Shown here: in pieces, positions 17,301 through 27,166 of the stretch
Layout: each line of letters opens with the position of its first letter
Numbering within the stretch: position 1 is the first letter of the stretch
Source of the DNA: Pseudomonas sp. GM74
GTDB taxonomy: Bacteria > Pseudomonadota > Gammaproteobacteria > Pseudomonadales > Pseudomonadaceae
Direction: 5' to 3'
Assembly: GCF_000282455.1 (NCBI RefSeq)
Contig: NZ_AKJG01000039.1
Span: forward strand, 1 to 64,000
DNA length: 64,000 nt
The notes under the pieces: generated by a model
The model's database searches: none
What the model saw: only the letters and a program-made list of their open reading frames with translations
What the model was told of the DNA's origin: nothing
Translations under genes and position numbers: made by a program

Positions 17301-20161
17301 TACAGGGCCTCCACTAATGCACGCACTTCGTTGGCGCTGCCCACGGCCAGGGCCTGACGGGCAAGGGTTTGAGTCTGAGTGAAGCCCAGTTCGCGAATCC
17401 GCGCCTTGACTTCGGCGATGCTGCGCGCCCCGACGCTGAGCTCATCCACCCCGAGACCGACCAACACCGGCACCGCCAGCGGGTCGGCCGCGAGCTCACC
17501 GCACACACCGACCCATTTGCCATGAGCATGGGCCGCGCGCACGGTGATGTCGATCAGTTGCAGCACTGCCGGATGCAAGCCATCGGCCTGGGCCGACAGC
17601 GTCGGATGACCACGGTCGATGGCCAGGGTGTATTGGGTCAGGTCGTTGGTACCGACGCTGAAAAAGTCGACTTCCTGGGCCAGCACCGGCGCCAGCAATG
17701 CCGCCGACGGCACTTCGATCATGATCCCCAGTTGCAGGTCGGCGACCGGGATTTCCTGCCGCAGGCGTTCGGTCATGTCACGGGCCTGGCGCCACTCGTC
17801 GACGCTGCCCACCATCGGGAACATGATCCGCAGCGGCCGGTTGTCGGCAGCCCGCAGCAAGGCGCGCAGTTGCGCCTCCATGATCTGCGGGCGCTGCAAG
17901 GTCAGGCGAATGCCGCGCACGCCGAGGAAGGGATTTTCTTCCTTCGCAATCGGCCAGTACGGCAGCGGTTTGTCGCCACCGACATCGAGGGTGCGCACCA
18001 CCAGCGGCCGACCGGCCAGACCATCGAGGACGCGGCGGTACTCGACTTCCTGGGTCGCTTCGTCGGGTGCTTGCGGGTGGGCCATGAAAATCAGTTCGGT
18101 GCGCAACAGGCCAATGCCTTCGGCACCCTGCTCCACCGCGCCGGTCACGCCGGCGCTTTCACCAATGTTGGCGAACACTTCGACGGCGTGGCCATCGGTG
18201 GTCAGCGCAGATTCATGGCGCCGCTCAGCAGCCGCCTTCAAGCGTTGCTCGCGGGTATCGCGTTCGGCCGTGGCGCGTTGCAAGGTCGCCGCGTCAGCGT
18301 CCACATGCAGGCGACCACGCTGGCCATCGAGCAGCAACGGCGTACCCGGTGCCAGCAGCAACACGCCGGGGCCGGCGCCGACCAAGGCCGGAATGCCCAA
18401 GGCCCGGGCGACAATCGCACTGTGTGCCGTAGCACCTCCCCGGGCGGTGAGAATCCCCGCCACGCGAGCGGGGTCGAGACGCGCGACGTCGGACGGGCCG
18501 ACCTCGTCCATCACCAGAATGTACGGTTGATCCGGTTCGCTCGGTGTTTCGATGCCGCTGAGTTGCATCAGCACCCGACGTCCGATGTCACGCAAGTCGG
18601 CCGCACGCTCGGCGAGCAAGGCATCCTGCAACGCTTCCTGCTGCCGGGCCGCCGCTTCAATCACGGCCATCCACGCCGCCTCGGCGCTTTCGCCCTGCTT
18701 GAGGCGCGTATCGACCTCATCGGTGAGTTCCGGGTCGTCGAGCATCTCCTGGTGGGTGATGAAGATTTCGCGGATGGCTTTGCTCTTGCTGCGCTCGATC
18801 AGGCCCTGGATGTCACTGCGTACCTGCGCCAGGGCGTGCTGGAGACGCTCGCGCTCGATGCCGGCGGACTCGCCGCGCAACGGGTAATCGATGGTTTGCA
18901 GCACTTGAATATGCGCCGGGCCGATGGCGATCCCCGGGGCGGCTGCAATCGCCTGAGTCACGCTGCCTGACACTGGGGCAAGGACCACTTCGGCCATATC
19001 GGCAACGACTTCGCGCGCCTGGCTGACCGTCGGCAGCGGTTCGACTTCCTCACCGAGGCCTTCTTCGATGGCGGCCAACAAGGCAGGCAATGCATCGGCC
19101 GCGATGCCCGGTTCGGCGATGATTTCCAGGACCTGCCCACGACGGGCGCCGAGGCTGAGCAACTTGCTCAAGCTCTTTACCGACACGGCGCTGTCGTGAC
19201 CATCGACGATGCGCACGCGGATGTCGCCCTCAAAACTCTTTGCCAGTTGCGCGAGGATTTTCGCCGGGCGCGCATGCAAACCGTGGGCGTTGGCCAACGC
19301 AATTCGCGCGCTGGGCCAGTCGGCGGGCACTTCACCACCGAGCACTTCGAGAACCTTGCGGCTGCTGGTGGCGCGCCCCAACTCATGGCCACGCCCTTCG
19401 ATCAACAACGCGCACAGGCGTTCGAGCAAGGCTTGATGGGCCTCACCGAGGCTGGCCAGGCAGAACAGTCCATTGAGCGGCTGGCCGAGATAACGCAGGG
19501 GTTTGTCCGGGGTGACGAAGGCCAGGCCCGGACGCTTCACCGTTTGCTCGCTGTGTAGCCACCACAGGCCATCGCCCAGGGGCAATGCTTCAACCTGCTG
19601 CAGCACGGCGGAGAAACCGTTGCTCACGCAGTCGGCCTGCCGCAGCAAACGAGCACCGCGCCAGACCAGTTCTTCGAAATCTTCGGCCGCCACACCGAGG
19701 CCGATCATCTGCGCATCCAACGCCAGCTCCTGCGGCGCGCCTTGCAGCAACTTCAACAAGGCTTCGGCGGACCCGGCGCGACGCAGGGCCTGGCCCAGGT
19801 CAGTCTCGCCGAGCGCGCGGGTGAGCAATTGCAACAGGCGCAGATGCTCATCGGATTTGGCGGCGATACCGATCGCCAGGTAAACGATATGACCATCGCC
19901 CCAGTCCACACCTTCAGGGAACTGCATCAGGCGCACACCAGTGGTGAACACCAGGTCGCGGGTTTCGGGCGTACCGTGGGGGATGGCAATACCTTGACCG
20001 AGAAAGGTCGAGCCCTGGGCTTCCCGCGCCTGCAAACCGGCGAGATACCCCTCGGCAACCAGGCCGTCGGCGACCAGATGCCGGGCCAGCAATTGCAGCG
20101 CTGCGCACTTGTCCACAGCCGACTGGCCCATGGAAATCTGCTCTACAGTGAGCTCGAGCAT
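17300..20161 (-). CDS. fruB: Multiphosphoryl transfer protein (EIIA-HPr-EI) for fructose
   Basis: 953-residue fusion that carries phosphate from PEP to FruA. EIIA-Fru comes first with His62 (AIPHGTP), then HPr with His296 (GLHARPA), then enzyme I with His580 (GGATAHSA) and the PEP/Mg sites toward the C-terminus. All three phospho-histidine sites are intact. Having its own EI and HPr makes fructose uptake independent of the nitrogen PTS. Start ATG 20161 has AAGGAGAAAG before it. The 5' leader holds a large hairpin and the upstream FruR site. Confidence 0.95.
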   Translation of the reverse strand: MLELTVEQISMGQSAVDKCAALQLLARHLVADGLVAEGYLAGLQAREAQGSTFLGQGIAIPHGTPETRDLVFTTGVRLMQFPEGVDWGDGHIVYLAIGIAAKSDEHLRLLQLLTRALGETDLGQALRRAGSAEALLKLLQGAPQELALDAQMIGLGVAAEDFEELVWRGARLLRQADCVSNGFSAVLQQVEALPLGDGLWWLHSEQTVKRPGLAFVTPDKPLRYLGQPLNGLFCLASLGEAHQALLERLCALLIEGRGHELGRATSSRKVLEVLGGEVPADWPSARIALANAHGLHARPAKILAQLAKSFEGDIRVRIVDGHDSAVSVKSLSKLLSLGARRGQVLEIIAEPGIAADALPALLAAIEEGLGEEVEPLPTVSQAREVVADMAEVVLAPVSGSVTQAIAAAPGIAIGPAHIQVLQTIDYPLRGESAGIERERLQHALAQVRSDIQGLIERSKSKAIREIFITHQEMLDDPELTDEVDTRLKQGESAEAAWMAVIEAAARQQEALQDALLAERAADLRDIGRRVLMQLSGIETPSEPDQPYILVMDEVGPSDVARLDPARVAGILTARGGATAHSAIVARALGIPALVGAGPGVLLLAPGTPLLLDGQRGRLHVDADAATLQRATAERDTREQRLKAAAERRHESALTTDGHAVEVFANIGESAGVTGAVEQGAEGIGLLRTELIFMAHPQAPDEATQEVEYRRVLDGLAGRPLVVRTLDVGGDKPLPYWPIAKEENPFLGVRGIRLTLQRPQIMEAQLRALLRAADNRPLRIMFPMVGSVDEWRQARDMTERLRQEIPVADLQLGIMIEVPSAALLAPVLAQEVDFFSVGTNDLTQYTLAIDRGHPTLSAQADGLHPAVLQLIDITVRAAHAHGKWVGVCGELAADPLAVPVLVGLGVDELSVGARSIAEVKARIRELGFTQTQTLARQALAVGSANEVRALVEAL

Positions 20162-20214
20162 GCTTTCTCCTTTTTGGCGCCTTGGGGCACCAGGTATTGT
20201 TTTGAATGAGTCAG

Positions 20215-20276
20215 CTTAGGCGCTTGGTCATCGCTTTTGGCGGTTTCACGGCAGAACCGGCCAAAGGCGCCTAAAA
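20215..20276 (-). promoter_or_regulatory. Hairpin in the fruB leader region
   Basis: TTAGGCGC at the left and GCGCCTAA at the right pair, with an inner pairing of CTTTTGGCGGTT against AACCGGCCAAAG, so most of the 62 bases can fold. It lies 54-115 bases upstream of the fruB start. Its role (RNA leader or protein site) is unknown. Confidence 0.5.
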
Positions 20277-20294
20277 CGTAGAAAATACGCTTGC

Positions 20295-20306
20295 TGAAAC
20301 GTTTAA
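20295..20306. promoter_or_regulatory. FruR (Cra) operator
   Basis: TGAAACGTTTAA is the exact reverse complement of TTAAACGTTTCA, the Cra site I recall for the P. putida fruB promoter. It sits between the divergent fruB and fruR. Confidence 0.85.
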
Positions 20307-20451
20307 TCTAGATCGATTGGCACGTTACTCGATATTGGCCCATCCTTGAAGCCCAACTTGTCGGATGCGTTGCGACAATGGTCGCCTGCCTTAATCGGTT
20401 AGGATTGACGAAAATGTCGAGGCAATCTCGAAAAAACAAGGAAACAGCGGG

Positions 20452-21447
20452 TTGAAACTCAGCGATATCGCCCAGTTGGCCGGTGTGTCCGTCACCACCG
20501 CCAGCTATGTCATCAATGGCAAGGCCGAACAACAGCGCATCAGTAGCGCTACCGTCGAACGCGTGCGCGCGGTCGTCGAACAACATGGCTTCACGCCTAA
20601 CCCACAGGCTGCCGGTTTGCGCAGCCGGCACACCCGCACATTGGGGTTCATTCTGCCGGATCTGGAAAACCCCAGTTACGCGCGAATCGCCAAATTGCTG
20701 GAGCAAGGTGCGCGAGCCCGGGGTTATCAGTTACTGATTGCCAGTTCCGACGATGCACCGGACAGCGAACGGCAATTGCTGCAACTGTTCCGCGCCCGGC
20801 GCTGCGACGCACTGATCGTTGCCAGCTGCCTGCCGGCCGGCGACGACAGCTATCGCCAGTTACAGGCCAAGGGCATTCCGATCATCGCCATCGACCGGGT
20901 CATGGAACCCGAGCATTTCTGCTCGGTGATCAGTGACGACCGCGAAGCCAGTCTGCAACTGACCCGCAGTCTGCTCGATCCGTTGCCCAAACAGATCGCG
21001 CTGATCGGCGCCCGCCCGGAGCTGAGCATCAGCCAGGAACGTTGCGCCGGCTTCAAAGAGGCGCTCGCCGGGTTCAGCGGCGAGGTGCTGATCGAAGAAG
21101 GCGAGTCCTTCAGCCGTGAGTGCGGCAAACAACTGATGGAAGAGTTGCTGCAACGCCTGGGCCATTTGCCCGATGCCCTGGTGACCACATCCTACGTGCT
21201 GCTTCAGGGCGTGTTCGATGCGCTGCACGACTTCCCGCTGAAAAACCGCCCGCTGCGCCTCGGCACATTCGGCGACACCCAGTTGCTGGACTTCCTGCCG
21301 CTGCCGGTCAACGCCATGGCCCAGCAACACCAGTTGATCGCCGACAAGGCCCTCGCGCTGGCCCTGGCAGCCATCGAGCAGTCGGATTACCGGCCCGGCG
21401 TGCAAGCCATCGCGCGCACGTTCAAGCAGCGTATTCGCCAGGACTGA
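20452..21447 (+). CDS. fruR: LacI-family fructose repressor FruR (Cra)
   Basis: 331-residue regulator. The N-terminus is a LacI-type helix-turn-helix (KLSDIAQLAGVSVTTASYVING) with the hinge helix following, then a periplasmic-binding-protein-like sensor domain. In Pseudomonas this protein responds to fructose-1-phosphate and represses the fru operon. The start is TTG at 20452, chosen because the family begins at KLSDIAQLAG and AAGGAA lies about 10 bases upstream; no ATG fits. The TatD-type gene begins 3 bases after its stop. Confidence 0.92.
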   Translation: MKLSDIAQLAGVSVTTASYVINGKAEQQRISSATVERVRAVVEQHGFTPNPQAAGLRSRHTRTLGFILPDLENPSYARIAKLLEQGARARGYQLLIASSDDAPDSERQLLQLFRARRCDALIVASCLPAGDDSYRQLQAKGIPIIAIDRVMEPEHFCSVISDDREASLQLTRSLLDPLPKQIALIGARPELSISQERCAGFKEALAGFSGEVLIEEGESFSRECGKQLMEELLQRLGHLPDALVTTSYVLLQGVFDALHDFPLKNRPLRLGTFGDTQLLDFLPLPVNAMAQQHQLIADKALALALAAIEQSDYRPGVQAIARTFKQRIRQD

Positions 21448-21450
21448 ACC

Positions 21451-22230
21451 GTGGAGCTGATCGACACCCACACCCATCTGGATTTTCCGGACTTCGACGC
21501 CGACCGTCAGGCGCTGCTGGCCGAAAGCCGCGCCCTCGGGGTGCGGCGGATCGTGGTGCTGGGGGTTTATCAGGCCAATTGGCAGCGGGTCTGGGAGCTG
21601 GTGCGCAGTGATCCCGACCTGCACGCCGCGTTCGGACTGCACCCGGTGTACCTGGACGATCATCGCCCGCAACACCTGAGCGAACTCGGTGACTGGCTGA
21701 CTCGCCTGGCTGGCCATCGGCAACTGTGTGCGGTGGGCGAGATCGGCCTGGACTACTTCATCGAATCCCTCGATCGCGAGCGCCAACAGGCGTTGTTCGA
21801 GGCGCAATTGCAACTGGCGGCGGACTTCAATCTTCCGGCATTGATCCATGTGCGGCGCAGCCATGCGGCGGTGATTGCCACGCTCAAACGGTTTCGCCTC
21901 AAACGCGCCGGGATCATCCACGCCTTCGCCGGCAGCAAGGAGGAGGCGCGGGAATACATCAAGCTCGGTTTCAAACTCGGCCTTGGCGGCGCCGCGACCT
22001 GGCCTCAAGCGCTGCGCATGCACCGCGTGCTCGCCGAGCTGCCGCTAGATTCTGTGGTGCTGGAAACCGACTCGCCGGACATGGCGCCCGCCATGTTCCC
22101 CGGCCAACGCAACAGCCCGGCACACTTGCCGGCAATCTGCGCGGCACTGGCCGACATCATGGCGATCAACCCCGAACAATTGGCCGCGGCCAGTACAGCC
22201 AATGCCTGCGAGTTGTTTAACTGGTCATAA
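21451..22230 (+). CDS. TatD-family metal-dependent hydrolase (YjjV-like)
   Basis: 259-residue TIM-barrel hydrolase, probably a deoxyribonuclease or related phosphoesterase. Metal ligands are visible in THTHLDF at the N-terminus, GEIGLDYF, the His residues of LIHVRRSH and IIHAFAGS, and LETDSPD. GTG start; the gene follows fruR by 3 bases and is therefore co-transcribed, although no functional link to fructose is apparent. Confidence 0.88.
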   Translation: MELIDTHTHLDFPDFDADRQALLAESRALGVRRIVVLGVYQANWQRVWELVRSDPDLHAAFGLHPVYLDDHRPQHLSELGDWLTRLAGHRQLCAVGEIGLDYFIESLDRERQQALFEAQLQLAADFNLPALIHVRRSHAAVIATLKRFRLKRAGIIHAFAGSKEEAREYIKLGFKLGLGGAATWPQALRMHRVLAELPLDSVVLETDSPDMAPAMFPGQRNSPAHLPAICAALADIMAINPEQLAAASTANACELFNWS

Positions 22231-22248
22231 CTGCCAGCACCCGCCAAC

Positions 22249-22351
22249 TGTGGGAGCGGGCTTGCCCGCGAAGACGGCGGCACATTCAACATCAATGTGA
22301 CTGAAAGATCGCTTTCGTCGGATCACCGCCCGGAGCAAGCCCGCTCCCACA
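22249..22351. repeat. REPIN
   Basis: TGTGGGAGCGGGCTTGCCCG on the left, inverted as GCAAGCCCGCTCCCACA on the right. Between convergent tatD-like and chemoreceptor genes. Confidence 0.85.
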
Positions 22352-22368
22352 GGGTCCCGAGGAGAACT

Positions 22369-24399
22369 TCAGACCCGGAATGCACTGATCAACTGCTTCA
22401 ACTCCACGACCTGGGCCGACAACGCCCGGCTGGCATCTTCGGTCTGATGCGCACCTTCAGCGGTACGCTCGCCGGCGCGATTGATCTCGACGATGTTCTG
22501 GTCGATGTCGTGGGCCACGGCGGTTTGCTGCTCCACGGCGGCGGCAATCTGCTGGTTCTGGTCGACGATCATGCCGACCGCACCCAGGATGTTTTCCAGC
22601 GCCCGCTGGACCTTCTCCGACTGCCCCACCGTGCCGCTGGCCATTTCATGGCTGGTGCCCATGGCCTTGACTGCTGCGCCGACACCACCATGGAGCCTGG
22701 CGATCATCTGCTCGATTTCTTCGGTCGATTGCTGGGTTCGTTTGGCCAGGGTCCGGACTTCGTCGGCTACCACGGCGAAACCTCGCCCCTGCTCACCGGC
22801 CCGTGCGGCCTCGATAGCGGCATTGAGCGCCAGCAGGTTGGTCTGCTCGGCGATGCTCTTGATCACTTCGAGCACGCGGCTGATGGACTGGCTGTCGCTG
22901 GCCAGTTGGTTGATCACCAGTACCGATTGATCGATCTCGCTGGCCAGTGCGGCAATGCTGCCTTGCTGCGACTCCACCAGGCCGCGTCCATTGATGGTCT
23001 CATCGTTGACGCTGTGGGCACTGCTCACCGCCGCCGCGGCACTGCGCGCCACTTCCTGGGATGTAGCCGACATCTGGTTCATCGCCGTGGCCACTTGTTC
23101 GATCTGCGTGCGCTGCCCGGCGACGGCCTGGTTGCTTTGCGCGGAAACGTTTTCCACTTGCCCGGCCTGACGCTCGACTTCGCTGACGGTCTGCCCCACC
23201 CGCTCGATCAGGTCATGGATTTTTTTCACCGTGCCGTTGAATACCTCACCCAGCTCACCCAACTCATCGCGGCTGTGGGCGCTGAAGGTCACGGTCATGT
23301 CCCCGGCCGCCACCTTGTCCATCACCCCACCCAGGCGTTTGAGGGTGGTGCGGGTCGAGGCATAGAAACCGCCGTAGAGGTAGAAGATCAGTACAAACAC
23401 CACAGTCAACGCCACGGCCTGCATGATCATGTGTGTACGATTCTGGTCCAGGCGTTGCTGCAACTGCGGGCCGAGATACTTCAGGGTTGCTTCATTGAGT
23501 TGGTAGGTCTGGTCCATCAGGGCAGTGACCTGATCGTAAAAACCCTGCCACGGCGCATCCAGAGTGTCGGCCATAACCACTTGTTCTTCGAACAGCTCGC
23601 TGGCCTTCTTCAACGACGCCCGGCTGCTATCGGCCTGTGCGGCCAGGGTTTCGCGTACGGCTTTGCTGGAACCCAGGGCATCCTGCAACTTCAGGCCATA
23701 CTCGGCCTGGAGCTTTTCAATCTGCGCCAGCAATTCATCGAAACGGGTACTCGAAGCCGAATTGATGAACCCCTGCCCCAACGAATAAGACCCCATTGCC
23801 CGACCTTCGCCCAGGATCTGGGTGACCCGCGGCGTGACGAGGGTGACGAGCTCGCTCAACTGACGCATGTCGCTCTGGTTGTCGCGACTGAGGCCGGACT
23901 GGCTGGTGATGAGCTGGCTGAAAATCTGCGCGCTGCCCACCAGTTTACCGATCAAGGCACTTTTGCTTTGCAGGGAGTTTTCCGTTTGCTGGGCCTGGAA
24001 CGCGGCGATCATTTCATCGCGTTTGCCATCAAACACCGCGACCTGCTCCGGGTCGCTGGTCATCGCCGTCAGCCCTTGCAGGCGCGTCAGAATGCTCTGC
24101 TCAAGGGCGCTGATCTTCGACTCTACATTGCCGGCCTTGCCGGATTGGCCGAGGCTGACATTGATCTGCACCAGGTTGTTAAGGGTTTCCAGATCGCGCC
24201 GCAGCGTCAGGCTGCTGCCCAACAGGTCGAGACTTTGCAGTTCGATGCGCGTGCCCTGGAATTCGCGATAGGAGTCACGCACCAGATAGAAGTTGGTCAC
24301 CAGCATCGGCACCAGGAACAGAACGCTGATCAGGCTGAACTTCATGCCGAAGCTCAGGCGGTTCATCAGTGCGACAGCGGGATAGAGCAAGCTCTTCAC
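22369..24399 (-). CDS. Methyl-accepting chemotaxis protein
   Basis: 676-residue transmembrane chemoreceptor. First span about 20-40, a 280-residue helical periplasmic sensing region, second span about 324-345, a HAMP domain to about 400, and a signalling domain whose hairpin tip (NLLALNAAIEAARAGEQGRG, 521-540) is the CheA/CheW contact. There is no C-terminal pentapeptide for CheR/CheB tethering. P. aeruginosa PA4520 is the recalled counterpart. The ligand is not identifiable. Transcribed alone, next to ampE. Confidence 0.9.
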   Translation of the reverse strand: MKSLLYPAVALMNRLSFGMKFSLISVLFLVPMLVTNFYLVRDSYREFQGTRIELQSLDLLGSSLTLRRDLETLNNLVQINVSLGQSGKAGNVESKISALEQSILTRLQGLTAMTSDPEQVAVFDGKRDEMIAAFQAQQTENSLQSKSALIGKLVGSAQIFSQLITSQSGLSRDNQSDMRQLSELVTLVTPRVTQILGEGRAMGSYSLGQGFINSASSTRFDELLAQIEKLQAEYGLKLQDALGSSKAVRETLAAQADSSRASLKKASELFEEQVVMADTLDAPWQGFYDQVTALMDQTYQLNEATLKYLGPQLQQRLDQNRTHMIMQAVALTVVFVLIFYLYGGFYASTRTTLKRLGGVMDKVAAGDMTVTFSAHSRDELGELGEVFNGTVKKIHDLIERVGQTVSEVERQAGQVENVSAQSNQAVAGQRTQIEQVATAMNQMSATSQEVARSAAAAVSSAHSVNDETINGRGLVESQQGSIAALASEIDQSVLVINQLASDSQSISRVLEVIKSIAEQTNLLALNAAIEAARAGEQGRGFAVVADEVRTLAKRTQQSTEEIEQMIARLHGGVGAAVKAMGTSHEMASGTVGQSEKVQRALENILGAVGMIVDQNQQIAAAVEQQTAVAHDIDQNIVEINRAGERTAEGAHQTEDASRALSAQVVELKQLISAFRV

Positions 24400-24589
24400 T
24401 GGATGTCTCCCTTCAATTTCTTATTTTTTTTATTGGCGGGCGCAGACAGACGGCAGATAGCCACTATTCGGCGCTATCTCTGTATAACTTAAATCGGCAG
24501 GAAGCTTTGTAACTTAAGGTTAACGACAGGGCGAAGCACTTCGGACTAGTGATCGCCCCGTGGCGAGGGAGCCTGCTCCGGCGGCCCCG

Positions 24590-25426
24590 CTAATGCAGGA
24601 CTGTCCACAAAGCAAACCCGGCATACCAGAGCACCGCCGCACGCAGCAGCAGCGCCCAGATGCGGTCCAGATTGTTGATACCTTCCGCGCCGGTCACCGG
24701 CGCCGGAATTTCACCGGCCACCAGCCCGACTCTCACGATCAATTGCGCTGCGCTGATGTTCCAGTTCAGCAGCTCATGCAGCATGACCCGACTGACCGCG
24801 ACAAAATTGCCGACCAACGCCAAACTCGCCGCCAGCAGACGCACCGGCAACCAGTCGAAGGCGTGACGCAGTTGCCCGGCGCGCTCGACCAGCGCAGGGG
24901 TTTTCCCGTGTTCTTCGGCCAGCGCCAGCAGTCGATAACTCAGTGCCGCGACCGGCCCCAACAGGAAGTACCAGAAAATCACCGCGAAAAAGCTATGGTA
25001 GGCCTCCCACAGCAAATGCCCTTCGACCTGCTCGAGCAACTGCTCGCCACTGTCCGCACAGATATCCAGATCGCGCTTGGCGACATGGGCCGCCGCTTGC
25101 AGGTCCTCCCGGCGCCAGGCATCGCGGAACGGTCCGAGATCGCCCAGCAGATCACCGCGCCCCAGGCTGTAGATCACCACCAGCAAATGGATCGGCAATG
25201 CCAGCAACCCGTAGGCCACCGGCTCGATGACGACCAGCAGCAACCCCAGCAACGCCACCGGCAACAAGACCATTACCGCCAACACCAGCCATGGCCGGTT
25301 TGAAAGTCGCGGGCTGGCCTCAAGCTTGTTCAGCTCGTGTGTCCAGCCATTGTCACGCTGGACCCGATGACGCAGGGCCGAGAACTTCTCGATCCACACC
25401 GCCAACAGCAACACCAGAAAACTCAT
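24590..25426 (-). CDS. ampE: AmpE, beta-lactamase regulatory inner-membrane protein
   Basis: 278 residues with four hydrophobic spans (N-terminus, about 45-75, about 150-170 and the C-terminus). It starts MSFLVLLLAVWIEKFS, typical of AmpE. Its ATG overlaps the end of ampD by 4 bases, giving the classic ampDE pair. AmpE is a CobD-like membrane protein whose molecular function is uncertain; genetically it is tied to muropeptide recycling and AmpC induction. Confidence 0.92.
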   Translation of the reverse strand: MSFLVLLLAVWIEKFSALRHRVQRDNGWTHELNKLEASPRLSNRPWLVLAVMVLLPVALLGLLLVVIEPVAYGLLALPIHLLVVIYSLGRGDLLGDLGPFRDAWRREDLQAAAHVAKRDLDICADSGEQLLEQVEGHLLWEAYHSFFAVIFWYFLLGPVAALSYRLLALAEEHGKTPALVERAGQLRHAFDWLPVRLLAASLALVGNFVAVSRVMLHELLNWNISAAQLIVRVGLVAGEIPAPVTGAEGINNLDRIWALLLRAAVLWYAGFALWTVLH

Positions 25427-25983
25427 CGTCCTTCCTCTTGTGCCAGGGCGGCACGATAGCGTGCCCAGTCGAACGCCGGCCCTGGATCGGTTTTGCGCCC
25501 CGGTGCAATGTCGCTGTGCCCGCAGATGCGCTCTGTGGTGATTGCCGTGAACGCCTGCTGCAACTGGCGGGTCAGGGCTGTCAACGCGCTGTATTGAGCG
25601 TCGGTGAACGGCAGATCATCCGTGCCTTCGAGCTCGATGCCCACGGAAAAATCGTTACAGGTTTCCCGCCCCTGGAAACACGAGACGCCGGCGTGCCAGG
25701 CGCGCTCAAGACAAGAGACAAACTGAGTGACGGTGCCGTCACGTTCAATCAGAAAGTGCGCAGACACTCGCAGGTCGGCGATCCCTGCAAAGTAGGGATG
25801 TTCCGTGACATCCAGACGATTCTGGAAAAATTCCTGCACCTTGCCGGTCTGAAATTGCGCGGGCGGCAGACTGATATTGTGGATCACCAGCAGGGAAATC
25901 TCGCCCTCGGGGCGCGCATTGAAGTTGGGCGAAGGGCATAAACGCACACCCTGACACCAACCGCTCGCGGGGTCCAACTGCAT
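25423..25983 (-). CDS. ampD: 1,6-anhydro-N-acetylmuramyl-L-alanine amidase AmpD
   Basis: 186-residue cytosolic zinc amidase that removes the peptide from anhydro-muropeptides, thereby lowering the AmpR inducer. Zinc ligands are His35 (VIHNIS), His156 (GHSDIAPG) and Asp166 (KTDPG), matching the E. coli enzyme spacing. The start at 25983 has GAAGGAG upstream; the frame extends further but without family sequence. Loss of this gene derepresses AmpC beta-lactamase; here it is intact. Confidence 0.94.
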   Translation of the reverse strand: MQLDPASGWCQGVRLCPSPNFNARPEGEISLLVIHNISLPPAQFQTGKVQEFFQNRLDVTEHPYFAGIADLRVSAHFLIERDGTVTQFVSCLERAWHAGVSCFQGRETCNDFSVGIELEGTDDLPFTDAQYSALTALTRQLQQAFTAITTERICGHSDIAPGRKTDPGPAFDWARYRAALAQEEGR

Positions 25984-26235
25984 ACCGACTCCTTCAACAT
26001 CGACTGTGTTGGCACAGTATGCCGCGATAATCCATCGGGGCGCGATCACTTGCCGCGTTTAAGGCGCTTGAGGTTGCCGATCTCAAACAGGCGCTTGTTC
26101 GGAGTCGACGACCGACGCCGACAACGTCAGGGACTCGACCAAATGCAGGCACCAGCGCCAACGTAACGCGCTGATGCCTTGGGTTGGTCGCTGACATGGC
26201 CCTATAATCGAGCCACTTTGTTTGTGGAGTCCGTT

Positions 26236-27084
26236 ATGCCGAATCTACGTCTCGCCGATCTGACCGCCGAAATCGAAGCCAACGTGCGCCGTGCGTTGCG
26301 TGAAGACATCGGCAGCGGCGACATCACCGCGCAGTTGATCCCGGCCGAACGCCTGGCCAAAGCCACCATCATTACCCGTGATGCGGCCGTCATCAGCGGC
26401 ACCGCCTGGGTGGATACCGTGTTTCGGCAACTGGACCCACGGGTGGCGGTGCACTGGCAGGTTGCCGACGGCGAACGGGTGACGCCCAATCAGGTGCTGT
26501 TCCACCTCGAAGGCCCGGCGCGCTCACTGCTGACCGGCGAACGCAGCGCCCTGAACTTCCTGCAATTGCTCTCCGGCGTGGCGACCCGCGCGCAATACCT
26601 GGCGGACTTCGTCGCCGAGACTCAGGTCAAGCTGCTCGACACCCGTAAAACGCTGCCGGGGCTGCGCCTGGCGCAGAAGTACGCAGTGACCTGCGGCGGT
26701 TGCCACAACCACCGCATCGGCCTGTATGACGCCTTCCTGATCAAGGAAAACCACATCGCCGCCAGTGGCGGCATCGCGCAGGCCATCGCCGCCGCGCACA
26801 AGATCGCCCCGGGCAAACCGGTCGAGATTGAAGTGGAAAGCCTGGATGAATTGAAAGAAGCGTTGGCGGCCGGTGCCGACATCATCATGCTCGACGAACT
26901 GAGCCTGGACGACATGCGCGAAGCCGTGCGCCTGAACGCCGGCAAGGCCAAACTGGAGGCCAGCGGCGGGATCAACGAAAGCACGTTGCTGCCGATTGCA
27001 CAGACCGGGGTGGATTACATTTCGATCGGTGCGATGACCAAGGATGTGAAGGCGGTCGACCTGTCGATGCGCCTGAGTCTCTAG
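26236..27084 (+). CDS. nadC: Nicotinate-nucleotide pyrophosphorylase (quinolinate phosphoribosyltransferase)
   Basis: 282-residue enzyme converting quinolinate and PRPP to nicotinate mononucleotide in de novo NAD synthesis. Motifs: [10 protein letters not shown], the RKTLPGLR and CGGCHNHR active-site segments, EIEVES and ASGGIN. The start ATG 26236 has TGGAG 6 bases upstream; a longer frame from 26179 lacks family sequence. Divergent from ampD, as in other pseudomonads. Confidence 0.95.
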   Translation: MPNLRLADLTAEIEANVRRALREDIGSGDITAQLIPAERLAKATIITRDAAVISGTAWVDTVFRQLDPRVAVHWQVADGERVTPNQVLFHLEGPARSLLTGERSALNFLQLLSGVATRAQYLADFVAETQVKLLDTRKTLPGLRLAQKYAVTCGGCHNHRIGLYDAFLIKENHIAASGGIAQAIAAAHKIAPGKPVEIEVESLDELKEALAAGADIIMLDELSLDDMREAVRLNAGKAKLEASGGINESTLLPIAQTGVDYISIGAMTKDVKAVDLSMRLSL

Positions 27085-27091
27085 GAGCAGT

Positions 27092-27165
27092 TACAAGCGG
27101 CAAGCTGCAAGCTTCAAGCGAATCTGCTTTGACTTGTAGCTTGCCGCTTGAAGCTTGAAGCTGCT
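27092..27165. repeat. AAGCTTCAAGC-type inverted repeat
   Basis: CAAGCGGCAAGCT (27094-27106) pairs with AGCTTGCCGCTTG (27138-27150), with extra AAGCTTCAAG-like units on both sides. It fills the 82-base gap between the convergent nadC and DUF6388 genes and may act as a bidirectional transcript end. Confidence 0.75.
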
Positions 27166-27166
27166 T

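Noticed and set aside
26040..26200. Possible gene remnant between ampD and nadC (minus-strand frame with Trp/Leu-rich helix-like stretch)
   Set aside because: Too short, no start signal and it runs into the nadC start on the opposite strand; I cannot support a pseudogene without a search.
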